A stretch of 64,000 bases of DNA from Temnopleurus reevesii. Taxonomy: Eukaryota > Echinodermata > Echinoidea > Temnopleuroida > Temnopleuridae. Below the pieces are notes generated by a model, which was given only the letters and a program-made list of their open reading frames with translations, ran no database searches and was not told where the DNA came from. Shown in pieces: positions 1 through 10,925 of the stretch (the stretch's first letter is position 1; every line of letters starts with the position of its first letter). The DNA lies in assembly GCA_036244855.1 (NCBI GenBank), contig BQKZ01000259.1, forward strand, positions 31,500 through 95,499, written 5' to 3'. A program made the position numbers and the translations under genes.

Positions 1-111
1 AGTCTTTTGAAGTAATCTTGAAATAGGCAATTTGGATTTTGCGAAGATAAACTAAAAACATCAAAGACAAACAAAACATTTAAAGAGTACATCTAAAGCC
101 CCCCCCCCCCC

Positions 112-900
112 NNNNNNNNNNNNNNNNNNNNNNNNNNNNNNNNNNNNNNNNNNNNNNNNNNNNNNNNNNNNNNNNNNNNNNNNNNNNNNNNNNNNNNNNN
201 NNNNNNNNNNNNNNNNNNNNNNNNNNNNNNNNNNNNNNNNNNNNNNNNNNNNNNNNNNNNNNNNNNNNNNNNNNNNNNNNNNNNNNNNNNNNNNNNNNNN
301 NNNNNNNNNNNNNNNNNNNNNNNNNNNNNNNNNNNNNNNNNNNNNNNNNNNNNNNNNNNNNNNNNNNNNNNNNNNNNNNNNNNNNNNNNNNNNNNNNNNN
401 NNNNNNNNNNNNNNNNNNNNNNNNNNNNNNNNNNNNNNNNNNNNNNNNNNNNNNNNNNNNNNNNNNNNNNNNNNNNNNNNNNNNNNNNNNNNNNNNNNNN
501 NNNNNNNNNNNNNNNNNNNNNNNNNNNNNNNNNNNNNNNNNNNNNNNNNNNNNNNNNNNNNNNNNNNNNNNNNNNNNNNNNNNNNNNNNNNNNNNNNNNN
601 NNNNNNNNNNNNNNNNNNNNNNNNNNNNNNNNNNNNNNNNNNNNNNNNNNNNNNNNNNNNNNNNNNNNNNNNNNNNNNNNNNNNNNNNNNNNNNNNNNNN
701 NNNNNNNNNNNNNNNNNNNNNNNNNNNNNNNNNNNNNNNNNNNNNNNNNNNNNNNNNNNNNNNNNNNNNNNNNNNNNNNNNNNNNNNNNNNNNNNNNNNN
801 NNNNNNNNNNNNNNNNNNNNNNNNNNNNNNNNNNNNNNNNNNNNNNNNNNNNNNNNNNNNNNNNNNNNNNNNNNNNNNNNNNNNNNNNNNNNNNNNNNNN
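112..900. other. Assembly gap (789 N)
   Basis: Run of N entered directly from a run of ten or more C at about 102-111. Homopolymer C tracts commonly stop sequencing reads, which may explain the gap. Missing upstream exons of the papilin-like gene could lie here, but nothing can be read. Confidence 0.99.
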
Positions 901-1309
901 ACCCAAACAATCTTACTCAAACTTCAACCATACGCATAAACCTATTGATATATCACCAACAAGTCAAATATAAATCTATCATATTTCATATCTGTATAAA
1001 AATGACCAGACGTGGCTATAAACACTTTTCATGCCCTCTGGAGTAAAATATACAATGCAGATGGTTTGTGAACCATCTGGTCTACAATAAATTTCCACTT
1101 GTCATTTTGAAAAGTCAAAGCAACCTACTTTACAAGTATTCCGCTTCAATAATATTTGACCAGCAATCCAAAATATGACTGTGTATTTGACCAAGCAGTG
1201 CTGATGACTTGTTGAACTTTGGTCAAATATGGACATCACAAATTCAGCCCAAATTCAGCCTAAATAATGAGCTGATCAAAAAGGATGGAGGGAACAAATG
1301 AGGGCAAGA

Positions 1310-1370
1310 GAGTTAGAGTGAGAGAGAGTGAGAGAAAAAGAGAGAGGGAGGGGGGGGGGGGGGGGGGGGA
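1310..1370. repeat. GA-rich microsatellite ending in a run of G
   Basis: Purine-only tract of AGAGAG-type repeats followed by about 20 consecutive G (roughly 1350-1369). Confidence 0.9.
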
Positions 1371-1860
1371 AGGAAAGCAGATAGAATTTCAGTGGATGTG
1401 GTGCTTTAGTAATATTTAATTTGTGTTTGTTTCCTTGTTTTTATTTCTGTAAATTCAACAAGATAACAACAAAATATAATTAAAATATATACAAAATGGC
1501 AGATAGCCCATTTCAACATTATACAAAGAATACTGTTTTTCTTCCATGGGGTTCTAATAAAGATTTAGTAATATTTTTATCATTAAACATGGAGGGATGT
1601 ATCAAGTATTGGGAGGGAGGGTGATTTGTCTGATTTTTGTTTTTGAGAAACTTACGTCAAAAGGAGACACGCCCACACACAGTTAATACATTATAATAAA
1701 TTTAATGTAAGCCAAAGCTCCCGTACAGCACAAGAGTGCCAGCAAGGCGCGTGTGCAAAGCAAGCGCGCCTTGCAATGAGTGAATAAATTATGCATGCAT
1801 AATTTATGAACGAAACGTTGGTGGGCGTGTCTCCCAGACTACAATGCAGGCTTTTAATCA

Positions 1861-2042
1861 TAGGGGGTGTTGCTCAAAGGTTGCAATTGATCGCAAGTTT
1901 GCAGTTGATCGAAATAAGCCAATCAAAATCATTGTTTCAAGTGCATCTTGTTAAATGCGCACACTGCGCGCGAATAAAAATGCGTGTTACAATTTCCAAA
2001 GTTGCAGTTGAGTTGCAGTTGATTCTGAGCAAAACCCCCATA
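1861..2042. mobile_element. Foldback element, family A, copy 1
   Basis: The left end begins TAGGGGGTGTTGCTCAAAGG and the right end is ...TGAGCAAAACCCCCATA, which are inverted complements of each other. Internal sequence (TTGCAATTGATCGCAA, CAATCAAAATCATTGTTTCA) recurs in copies near 10130, 36286 and 44372. No coding capacity, so it is a MITE-like non-autonomous element. A possible TA target duplication flanks it. Confidence 0.8.
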
Positions 2043-3639
2043 GATAGATTATTCTGGTCGAGACCAAGTCTTTAACCCTAAAGATTTTAAGAGAACATTA
2101 AGAATCATCAGTCATGTTGACATTGACATTATTAACATGAACGGAAATGCAAATAGCCGGTGCCACATATTTGTTGTTTTCACATTTCTATTTGTTTTAG
2201 ATCAGTGTAGATATAGAGGTGCAACATAGCTAAGTTTGAGGAATGCGAACTTGTACCTTGGAACAAGGAGACATTAGATATAGTGCATGAGACATTCAAA
2301 GTCCAAATGATATTTATATCCATTAATGATCAGCAGAATAGCTAAGACCCATTATCAAAACTAGACAAAGTTGGAAATTGGTGATTAGAATTCTAAAACA
2401 AAATGTTCATATTTCAGTGGGGAATGCGGTCTACAACATCAGATATCCCTTCTTTATCAGTTATAATTCACTCTGATATCTATTGAAAATATATGTACAC
2501 AACTTTCCTATATATTATCAACTTCACCTCAAATTGTTGCTAATTAATCTGTCTGAATTAATTGAAGGTTTACTTTCGGCCCTCTAAATAAAAAATATGC
2601 ATGTTTCTTAGGATAAAGATATTTTCTTTTATCTGGTAATCCTCATTAACACTACAGGTTAGTTAAGGAAAGTGTATTAGAGAGATAGCTCTTTCTTCTT
2701 TTAAAAGCTGAAACATTTACAGCCCATTGCTGCAGCAGCAAAAGCGTTGCATGAACAATCCATGTAATTAACCATGTGGTTATTCGATTGTGGTTGCATC
2801 ACGGGGTGGTATATAATTTGGTATAATTAATTTAGCAGGAAGCATTAATGGTCAGCATCACTTCAAATAAGTGGCCTAAATGCTAGATGGATCTGTGTGT
2901 CTCGAGCTGTTACAATTCCATACAAAACTCTAGATACGTATTTACCCTTATCAGATTGATAATGATGTCACTTGCAGCAAAAGAAACAGTGCAAACTTCA
3001 TTTTGGAAATGGTGTACCTCTGTATGCCAGTCAATGGTTCTATTTATCTTATGAATGCTTATTTCTATATAGTATTAGGATAGGGTGCTTATGCTTGTAT
3101 GTTATACAGGAAATACATGAGTTGATAACCAAATAAGTGTTCGAAATAGATTTTATTGTCATTATAATATACAAAACCAAAGCATGTTTACGACATAGAT
3201 TACACCTAGGATACATTCTACCTGAGTAGAAATGTACAAGGTTTAAATAATACAACACATATTCACAAAATATTTACAAAATGTTTCAAGTGAAAAATGC
3301 AAGAATTGCATTACTGTATTGTATCCTCAATAGATTGAATCAAGAGCTTCAAGCTACAAGTTGGTTGATTATGAGAACTTTATTTTTTTTATAGATTAGA
3401 TTGTATATTTTGAAAACTAAAATGCAAGATTTTATTCCTTGTTTCCATGACCTTTTTAGTGGATTCCTTCCTGGATGTCTTGCAATGGGCTTTTGAACTT
3501 GATGTAAACTTTTAGTTGACTGCTGAATATATTAGGATAGTGATTTTCAAGGCAAGGGTTGAAATAAGAGTGATTTAATGAAAAAAACATAGAAAAAAAT
3601 GGAAAAATGGGAAAAACATGTCCAGTCAACCGCTTTTTA

Positions 3640-3945
3640 TGATAGTAATAATAATAATAATAGTAATAATAATAATATTGACATTTATATAGCACTCTTA
3701 CATATGCATGGGTTCATAATGATTCCTTGCTTAGAAAATGATTATGTATTTTGTTGTCAAATATTTATTTTATTTAACATATAATTGTTTCATTATCGTA
3801 ATCAAATCATTCATATTTTCTTTATTTTGTATAATTTGTTTGACAAAACACAATGTATATGAAAAGAATGTAATCAGAACAAAATGTTGGCTGTATATGT
3901 CGATGACGTTCAAATGAATAAATTCCAAATTCCAAATTCCAAATA
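3640..3945 (+). mobile_element. Retroposon 3' end with (AATTCCA)n tail, copy 1
   Basis: Starts with a TAA/TAG trinucleotide run and a TTATATAGCAC motif, and ends ATGAATAAATTCC followed by ATTCCAA repeats. About 215 bp (3725-3942) is closely matched in inverse orientation at 20598-20815. There are no terminal inverted repeats and the end is a short tandem tail, so a SINE or LINE 3' end is more likely than a DNA transposon. Clade not determined. Confidence 0.65.
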
Positions 3946-6266
3946 TGTGTATCACAGTACTTTAAAACATTACGTTACTTAATTTACCTTGATAGCAAAA
4001 ATTAAATTTGAATCAGACTTGATTTAACTTCTTCATATTGGTTTCATTGATTCATTGATGTAAAACATTAATCCATTTAATCCAATTTAAAAGCGTATCT
4101 TTTCTCTTAAATAACTTCTTTGTACAATTTGGCATTAGGACATAATTAGCGGAGCTGAATATATTTAGTATAGTACTTGCACTATATAAATCCATGTATA
4201 TTATATATTATATTATAACATCATTTTGAATGCAGAACATTATGGAAACAAGCCTAGACCAGGTAGATGGTTGAAATATTTAGTAAGAATGCTGTCTGAG
4301 TGCATAGAATGGATAATAAATGCCTATGGAGAATATGGATTGTGAAAGAAGTTTGACAAGGGAGATGGTTTAAATAATTAGCCAAAAAGTGCATGGAATG
4401 GATTCTTTAGAGAATATAAAGAAAGGTTGATGCTAATTTTTGTGTTGGGAGGGATCAAGCACATTATTTACAAATTAAAAAAAACATTGATTTTTTGTTG
4501 GTTCAGAGGCATATGATTACTGTGTAATTTCATTTCATAAAAGAAGATGAATCGGGGCAAATCGAGGGCACAAAGTCAAGTATTGTGCATTTCCTTTAGC
4601 TGTGAAAGGTTTACACCTGTTGAAAAAATCAAAATAACTTGTTATTGTTACCAACATATTGATCGATCACTGAGAGTTATCATATTTAGCACTATTGAGC
4701 CGCTCCCATATTCCATAATAGGGCGTCTCTCAATCTTGATCTCTCTGTCTGTTTACTCCCATATATCATTTGATATTTTATAGGCTACTGTATGATGAAA
4801 ATTGATTTAAAATGACAATTTAACTATCTGTCTTGTTTTGTTTAATTTTTTCCCTCTTTTACTACTTCCTACTTCATTTGTGTTCAAATTGAAAAATGAA
4901 TAGCATCCAAAGCAGAATAAAAGGTGTTTAGTATTATTTATGAATGGCTTTCTGGCATTAACAATTTTGTAACTGACTGAAACCAGGGCAAGAGTTCAAT
5001 ATGATTAGAATGTGTTTTCAGTCTATAGAAGCTTGACTGATATAGCTACATGACAAAAAGCCAAAATGGAGTTAATGTTATATGATTATATAAAGCATTG
5101 ACTACTTCCATTTTAATGTTTAGCCCCTGAGAAGTTGAAGTGGGGGAATAGGGTTAAAATGCACGCATCTATGAATTACAAATAAAGCGTAATATACTGG
5201 AAAAAAGCGAAAGAGCACTGATGCGCACATATTTCTATCAACACAAAACAGCGCTGTGGATGTACACAATTCTAATGTACTCAAATGTGAGAGCATACTA
5301 CAGCCAGCTACATGCCCGCAGAACATTTTGAAAAGTGGAGGGGCTATGCATTACCCTTTTTACACCCCCCCCCCATATACTTCTACATATTTTCTAAAAG
5401 GTTCTGTTTTCCCTGAGATAAACCACTCATACGATAGGTGTATACCATTGGAATGATTACAAGCGAAATAAAAATGCAAAATGAACATTAATCAATATAC
5501 AAGTGCAATTACGGGAGTTATTTCAGATTTAAAACCTCTGTTAAATGGATGTAATTGTTCCTTAAAGGTATAGATTCGAACTGTTCGGGATGTAGAAATT
5601 GTGAGTTCGCATTCATTTAGTACTTGAACCATTTCTAGGTTGATTTTATTCAATTTATTATACTTTGCTATTGAACAAACTGTATTATGGCGATACTTTT
5701 ACTGCAGCTCAGAAAGTATTTAAATGTCTGAAGCACCATCTCTCCCAAAACTGATCTATTGGTTTAATGAGGGTATGAGATCAGTGAACATTAGATGACA
5801 ACTTGAGTGACATGACAAAGGCATATAAATGTCACTGAGTAAACATTTGCATTGTGAGACAAATCAACCAAAGAGAGAGACAAGATAATACCCTGGATAT
5901 TTCAGGTGTTTTCATATCTGATATGAGAGCAAATAGAAATTTGACAATATTAGAAAATTGAATAGATGATAAAAGATAAAGGACTGATAATTTTGTCCTT
6001 GAACAACACATGATTCAATAGGAGACAGTTGAAATATTGATTGAGTACCAGTTATTCCACATAAATTTTATCTTCTCTTTCTAATGTCATATAGATCCTG
6101 CAATATCTAGGGCAAGGTCATCACTTTATTATTCATTATCATCTGGACAAAAAAAATGAATATATTCTACTATCTTGTAACACATCCTCAGTCCTTATAA
6201 CCATTATGAACGACAAAACGATTTTTCATTTCATTTTCTAACTGAATGATTTTTGCTTTCTTACAG

Positions 6267-6336
6267 ACCTGAGCTATGTGTTAGTCCTCAGAAGAACTAT
6301 TGATGTTGTTTAGATCTAGGATTAGCTCTTCTGTCC
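6267..6336 (+). pseudogene. Exon relic 1 of the TSP1/Cys-rich exon
   Basis: Preceded by an intact-looking acceptor (tttcttacag). Aligns to the start of the functional exon at 7412 but reads into a stop after about 12 codons (CCTCAGAAGAACTAT then TGA), and similarity fades after about 70 bp. It is the most decayed and most 5' member of the array. The distance to relic 2 is about 320 bp. Subtracting the foldback element at 6382-6539 leaves about 162 bp, close to the usual unit length. Confidence 0.8.
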
Positions 6337-6381
6337 TAAAAATACCCTTTCATTAAAAAAGTCACAAGAATCATATGATAA

Positions 6382-6539
6382 GGAGGATGTCTCATCAAGA
6401 TTTGTCGCAGAGACAATTAGTCAGCGCTGACAAATTCTTTGATTGTGATTGGATGAAAAGCACTATCGCTGACAGTTGCTATGGGAACTGTCGGAAAATG
6501 ACTCCTTGTCGCTGCGACAAATCTTGATGAAACACCCCC
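6382..6539. mobile_element. Foldback element inside the exon-relic array
   Basis: Left arm contains CATCAAGATTTGTCGCAG and the right arm CTGCGACAAATCTTGATG, an exact inverted match over 18 bp. The arms extend to about 40 bp with mismatches. Total about 158 bp and non-coding, so MITE-like. It lies between exon relics 1 and 2. Confidence 0.85.
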
Positions 6540-6586
6540 AAGATTTAAATTTCTGATCATGATTATTTTCTGCTATCTAATATAAT

Positions 6587-6672
6587 ACCTGGTCTATGCG
6601 TTGGTTCTCAGAAAAACTATAGATCCTGCTAGATCCAGACTTCAGACTAGGACAGTTTGCCACCTTCACCAA
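6587..6672 (+). pseudogene. Exon relic 2 of the TSP1/Cys-rich exon
   Basis: Matches the functional exon at 7412 from CCTGGTCTATGCGTTGGT onwards. The acceptor AG is lost (ataat precedes the exon start). The codon for the conserved Cys of the RSC motif is followed by an in-frame TAG, and about 21 bp are deleted in the middle compared with other copies. Similarity stops near GCCACCTTCACC, where the intron-like spacer begins. Confidence 0.85.
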
Positions 6673-6733
6673 TCCTCAATCAAGAAATGTTCAATTAATG
6701 TTTTAACTGTGGATACTTTCTGCTTTCTTTTAG

Positions 6734-6790
6734 ACCTGGTCTATGGATTGGTCCTCAGAAGAGCCTACAGACCGTGCCAGATCCAGGAAT
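6734..6790 (+). pseudogene. Exon relic 3 (short) of the TSP1/Cys-rich exon
   Basis: Acceptor TTTTAG retained. Matches the first ~57 bp of the functional exon, with one extra C in the AGAGCCTACAG region that shifts the frame. An internal deletion of about 85 bp joins CCAGGA directly to the pyrimidine tract before relic 4. Nearly identical to relic 5 apart from the frameshift, which marks the two as products of a later 250-bp duplication. Confidence 0.85.
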
Positions 6791-6818
6791 ATTTCTGAAT
6801 ACTTCTGCTTTCTTGCAG

Positions 6819-6930
6819 ACCTGGTCTATGCATTGGTCCGCAGAAGAACTATAGATCGTTCCAGATCCAGGACTGTTCTGAAGGAGCGATAGACTTCAGA
6901 CTGGAACAGTGTGCTGCCTTCAATAATCCT
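6819..6930 (+). pseudogene. Exon relic 4 of the TSP1/Cys-rich exon
   Basis: Acceptor (tttcttgcag) retained. The exon frame stays open through PGLCIGPQKNYRSF...EQCAAFNNP and then meets TAA at 6931. The Cys of the RSC motif is Phe here, as in relic 6. The last third of the exon, including the donor, is missing: similarity ends at GCTGCCTTCAA and changes to the intron-like spacer. Confidence 0.85.
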
Positions 6931-6987
6931 TAATCAAGAAATGTTCAATTAATGTTTTAACTGTGGATACTTTCTGCTTTATTTTAG

Positions 6988-7041
6988 ACCTGGTCAATGG
7001 ATTGGTCCTCAGAAGAGCTACAGACCGTGCCAGATCCAGGA
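6988..7041 (+). pseudogene. Exon relic 5 (short) of the TSP1/Cys-rich exon
   Basis: Acceptor ATTTTAG retained. About 54 bp match the start of the functional exon and then jump, through the same deletion junction as relic 3, to the pyrimidine tract of relic 6. The relic 3 to 5 and relic 4 to 6 distances are 254 and 253 bp, showing duplication of the pair as one block. Confidence 0.85.
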
Positions 7042-7071
7042 ATACTTCTCAATACTTCTGCTTTTTTGCAG

Positions 7072-7182
7072 ACCTGGTCTATGCGTTGGTTTACAGAAGA
7101 ACTACAGATCCTTCCAGATCCAGGACTGTTCTGAAGGAGCGATAGACTTCAGACTAGAACAGTGTGCTGCCTTCAATAATCC
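7072..7182 (+). pseudogene. Exon relic 6 of the TSP1/Cys-rich exon
   Basis: Acceptor (TTTTTTGCAG) retained. The frame is open from the exon start through the whole preserved part and on into the spacer, to a TAA at 7211. As in relic 4 the RSC cysteine is replaced by Phe. The donor and last third of the exon are absent. Confidence 0.85.
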
Positions 7183-7242
7183 TCAATCAAGAAATATTCA
7201 ATCAAATGTCTAATTGTTGATATACTTTCTGCTTTCTTACAG

Positions 7243-7354
7243 ACCTGGTCTATGTGTTGGTTCTCAGAAGAACTATAGATCATGTCAGATCCAGGACTGT
7301 CCTGAAGGAGCGATAGACTTCAGACTAAAACATTTTGCCACTTTCACCAATCTT
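7243..7354 (+). pseudogene. Exon relic 7 of the TSP1/Cys-rich exon
   Basis: Best-preserved relic. The acceptor (gctttcttacag) matches that of the functional exon. The first 28 codons differ from it at only a few positions and keep the RSC and DC cysteines. The frame then runs into TAA at 7355, and no donor is present. If spliced in, it would add 37 codons and end translation. Start-to-start distance to the functional exon is 169 bp. Confidence 0.85.
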
Positions 7355-7411
7355 TAATTAAGAAATGTTCGATTCATTTTCTAACGATGTATACTTGCTG
7401 CTTTCTTACAG

Positions 7412-7566
7412 ACCTGGTCTATGCGTTGGTCCTCAGAGGAACTACAGATCCTGCCAGATCCAGGACTGTCCTGAAGGAGCGATAGACTTTAGACTGGAAC
7501 AGTGTGCTGCCTTCAACGATTTACTCTATGAAGGAAGGCTCTTCAAATGGGTCCCATACGAAGGAG
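7412..7566 (+). CDS. PAPLN: Papilin-like exon a: end of TSP1 and start of Cys-rich region
   Basis: Acceptor gctttcttacag, donor GTCAGT at 7567. One base completes a codon from the previous exon, then 51 codons, then one base. It encodes PGLCVGPQRNYRSCQIQDCP, the last strand of a TSP1 repeat with its closing cysteines. It continues as a DFRLEQCAAFN-type motif and ends KWVPYEGG, both typical of the start of the ADAMTS/papilin Cys-rich region. This is the only unit of the tandem array that keeps a full-length frame and a donor. The first half of this TSP1 must come from an exon upstream that is not seen. Confidence 0.88.
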
Positions 7567-7796
7567 GTCAGTACATAACTTAAAATGCGTATCTAGGTGA
7601 CTAAAAGATCGTACACTTTGTAATTTTTGGAAAGTTCAAATCATTATCGAAGATATTTCTTGAAATATTCAGAATTAATGTATTGGGAACTCTTAGAATG
7701 ATAAGTTGAGGGTTTAATGATGATTTTGCAATCAAATTTGGCAGGTTTACGTTGTGATCATTTTTTATTGATTCTCATCATCTTGTCAATGTAATG

Positions 7797-7885
7797 ATAA
7801 TAAGAAGAAGAAAAATAATAATAATGATGATAGAAGCACTCTGCTGAGTGCTCAAGGTACTTTTGCATTATTATCCCAACGAGCT
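7797..7885 (-). mobile_element. SINE fragment (3' part only), tRNA-headed family
   Basis: AATAATAATAATGATG tail followed by CACTCTGCTGAGTGCTCAAGG, the same order seen at the tail end of the longer minus-strand SINEs at 21113 and 56117. The TATATAGCGC motif and the tRNA head are missing. Confidence 0.55.
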
Positions 7886-8131
7886 CTGCCCATTTTATTG
7901 CTTTCTTAGTTCTCTAAAATATCATTTTGCCCCTTATCGGATAACATCTATTCTCTCACATACTTGTATTAGTCATATCATCGCAGGAAACAACCTTCAA
8001 ATTTGCCTATTAGCGGTCATTCACCTGGAATTCCGGCATTATGTTATTAACTATCATGTAGGAAGGAGATCATTCATCAGCCCAAGGGACAAAAATTAAC
8101 TATGATTTTATTTGAGGAAGTTTTCTTTGCT

Positions 8132-8375
8132 TAAACGGCCTGGTCACACTTTCCTTTACAGAAGCTAAGAATTCAGCATTTGCTTGATTTTTTTTTGATA
8201 ATAGTGTTGATAATACTTCAAAGCAGAAACAAACTGGAATACAGTCGAAGCATGATTATGTCTTACTGGATATATTAATGACCTGCTATAAGTTTTTGAA
8301 GCCTTCTTTAAAGTTGCAACTGATAAAGGTTATATTGCATTTTTGATATATATATAATGTGTGACAGGGCCTTTA
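8132..8375. mobile_element. TIR element (CAC-ending MITE)
   Basis: Left end TAAACGGCCTGGTCACAC is matched in inverse by right end GTGTGACAGGGCCTTTAG with few mismatches. About 244 bp, AT-rich and non-coding inside. Superfamily not assignable. Confidence 0.65.
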
Positions 8376-10129
8376 GAATTCTAAAAAGATCATGGTAAAA
8401 TGATGTCAGTTTCCTCAGGTCGCTACTTGAGCTGGTGCTAAGTTTGTCTTGGCAAATGATCTACTTCCACGGGTGCTTCCATTAAAGGGATGATGTCTGA
8501 TTTAATATTTTATACTGAAATGTTAGAATTGATTTAAAATGACATTCAAGTCTTCTTAATAACAAATTTATCAATATTTTGATATACTGAAAGCAAAAAG
8601 TTAGCAGGTAAACCAACGTAAACCCTCATTAAAAGCCTTGCTTAGAACTGTCTGATCTGGCAATTAAATTTAACCGAGAGAGCGCCTTTTTTTTTGGGGG
8701 GGGGGGTGGTGCGAGGTGGAGTTGAATAGCTGTATAGCGGGATGCCCCTCAATTCATCCATTCCTAATTCTTAATCACATCCAATTCAGTGAAAAAACCT
8801 ACATCACTAGTAGTTACAAAAACCTGCATCCGACAATGGTATGTTTATATAAACTTTTATAGTATTGATTCATTTTTTATTATATTCACAAAAAATCCAA
8901 TAACCAGCTTAAACTTCAATTACATGATAAAATTGTTTGCTGTTTTATACTTTCAGTGCACATTGCAATGAAATGGGCTTGATATTTATTATGCATTTCA
9001 ATATTATGCCGATGTATTTGTCGCTATGTCAGGCATCACTATGTCCCTGCAGTAATCAAGAGTTTGTATTCTGGTTGTTAAAACCACAGAGGATATAAAT
9101 GTTTAATAGGCAAAACACATCAGGCAACCTGATCTTTCGAAACTTTACAAAGCCATCAGAACGGTGGTCTCAAACAGATTGATTTAGAAATTATAATTTT
9201 TTTAGGAGAGAAATGAATGATATAATTTAAAAGTCTATTCAGGAGCAATTCATTTTATCTTGCACATTAAATAAGACGATTTGTATTGCTAATGTTGACT
9301 TAGTATGAGTCATATGAATTATGATTGATTCATCATAATCATTGTTATGGACCATTAGCTACCATTTCTTTTTTTTCAACTCCTCCTATTTCAGTTTCTT
9401 AATTTCTGCCTCTAGTTATCGCCTCTCTCTGTTATTTGTTTTATCAAAATGACTTGCCTTTCATTTGTGTTAATCACTCAGCTTGCAAGTCTCCCTTCGT
9501 TCTCTTTTCTCCCATATTTTCCCATGTCTTTCTTTGCCTTTTTTTATCTTCCAGTCTCCTATTCATTAATGAAGGCAAATATGAAATACAATAAAATTCA
9601 TACTGCATGACTAGTGATTAGTTGCAATGGATTGTACTTTTTCTTGTAACTTTATGGATGATGACTTTTCCCACCTGTCTTTCAAGAATTTGACAGACAT
9701 TTGTTTGTTTTGATACATGATCAACTAAGTGTTTCATTTAGGATTCTGTCAATCAAGTAAAAGATAAATTTAGTAGAGCAAGACTCTTCATCTTACCGAT
9801 AGTAAGTTAGCATTCAATTCCATATAAATTCCTCAAACAAGTTTGAAAACTTAGGTTTACGGAAACATAGCAAAAATATGGGAAACTTATTCCATATCAA
9901 GTCGTATTTTTGCAAAGAGTTCTGTGTTATCTTGAGAGAATTTTTTTTTTTATCAGAGGCTAGTTCATGGCTAAGAAATACCCTATGAAAGGCTCAAACC
10001 TGAGAACCAGAAAGTCGCAAAATCCATAATTGATTTGCTGTATAGTGTCATTGTTCAAGTGTGAATTTAAATGGTTAACAATAGATCCAAACCTTTTTGA
10101 AGAGTTAATTTTGAGACAGTGCTGCACAA

Positions 10130-10236
10130 TTTTGCATTTTCTGTTATTTGAAACAATTTGAAACAATGATTTTGATTGGCACATTCTGATCAACTGCAAC
10201 TTGCGATCAATTGCAACTATTGAAAAACACCCCCTA
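10130..10236. mobile_element. Foldback element, family A, partial inverted copy
   Basis: Contains AACAATGATTTTGATTGG and GCGATCAATTGCAACT, and ends in AACACCCCCTAA. This is the reverse complement of the left part of the copy at 1861. The other terminus is not recognisable, so the copy is truncated or diverged. The 143-codon minus-strand reading frame over this region is a by-product. Confidence 0.65.
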
Positions 10237-10689
10237 AGAGTAAGAACAGCAACAAGGTGTCTTGCAAAAACGGGTATGGAGCATTTCCTGTACCAGTATA
10301 AACATGCCTTTCTGTGAACTTTCACTTGCTGCACTTGTATCCGTTCCCACATTCTCAAGTTCTCACACTTTTTCTTCAGAATTTTAGCCAAAATATCTGA
10401 AAATATTGAAATCTACTCAGGAGAATTATTGAAATGCATTCATGATGTTCTGAGGGGAAGGAAATTTAAAATCAAAGTTGTTAATGAAAAAGAGAAATGA
10501 ATTTCAAATACCTGCTACTAAGTCCATTCAAGGCCACTAACTTGGAGATGAAAGTGAAGTATTAATATTTGAATATATTTTCTGACCATGAAAAAGAAGG
10601 GAAACGTATTCCAATGGAGGGGAAAAGAGTATATGAGGGGAGGATAGAGAAAAGGGATAATGAATAAAGAGCATGTATATCAGACGGGG

Positions 10690-10925
10690 AGCAAAGAATT
10701 ACTGTATAAACTTAAATTTTGGTGGTTTTATTTTCGCCGATTTGCCGGTTTTGGCCTCGCGAAAATTTCCACTCTCTATGATGCACATTCATTTGTGTTA
10801 AAACACTGTCAAAAGCATAAAAATAACAACACGCCAACGTGTCAAACTGGTCCAAAATCGTAAAAACATCTATACGCTAAAAAAATTGGCTTATTTACAG
10901 CATTATAAATCCAATAAAATATGTA
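10690..10925. repeat. Dispersed repeat with TTTCGC/GCGAAAA arms, copy 1
   Basis: TTTATTTTCGCC, CTCGCGAAAATTTCCACT, ATGATGCACATTCAT and AAAAATAACAACA follow one another, and the last two recur in the same order at 16475-16580. A weaker relative may lie at 56830-56930. Non-coding; class unknown. Confidence 0.5.

Larger units (their letters stand above)
901..6266. other. Non-coding region upstream of the first visible exon
   Basis: About 5.4 kb of AT-rich sequence with no exon I can support. I looked for a first-half TSP1 exon (Trp-rich, CSxTCGxG-like) that would splice in phase 2 to the exon at 7412 and did not find one. The region holds a GA/G-rich simple repeat (1310-1370), one foldback element (1861-2042) and one retroposon 3' end (3640-3945), listed separately. 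It is most likely an intron of the papilin-like gene, since exon 7412 begins in mid-domain, but intergenic DNA cannot be excluded for its 5' part. Confidence 0.6.
6267..7411 (+). repeat. Tandem array of partial exon copies, ~169-bp unit
   Basis: Each unit carries a spacer (AATCCTCAATCAAGAAATG...), a pyrimidine-rich acceptor and the first two thirds of one exon. The start points 6267, 6587, 6734, 6819, 6988, 7072, 7243 and 7412 are spaced by multiples or deletions of a ~169-bp unit. Relics 3+4 and 5+6 form two copies of a ~250-bp higher-order block. The 3'-most unit is the functional exon. Confidence 0.85.

Noticed and set aside
61..920. Three long minus-strand reading frames over 61-920
   Set aside because: Made almost wholly of N; there is no sequence to read.
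6267..7357. Mutually exclusive alternative exons
   Set aside because: Attractive because of repeated acceptors, but none of the upstream copies has a donor or the last third of the exon, so none can replace exon 7412-7566.
9960..10391. 143-codon minus-strand reading frame
   Set aside because: Overlaps a family A element and AT-rich sequence; no domain, no splice support, composition unlike the real exons.
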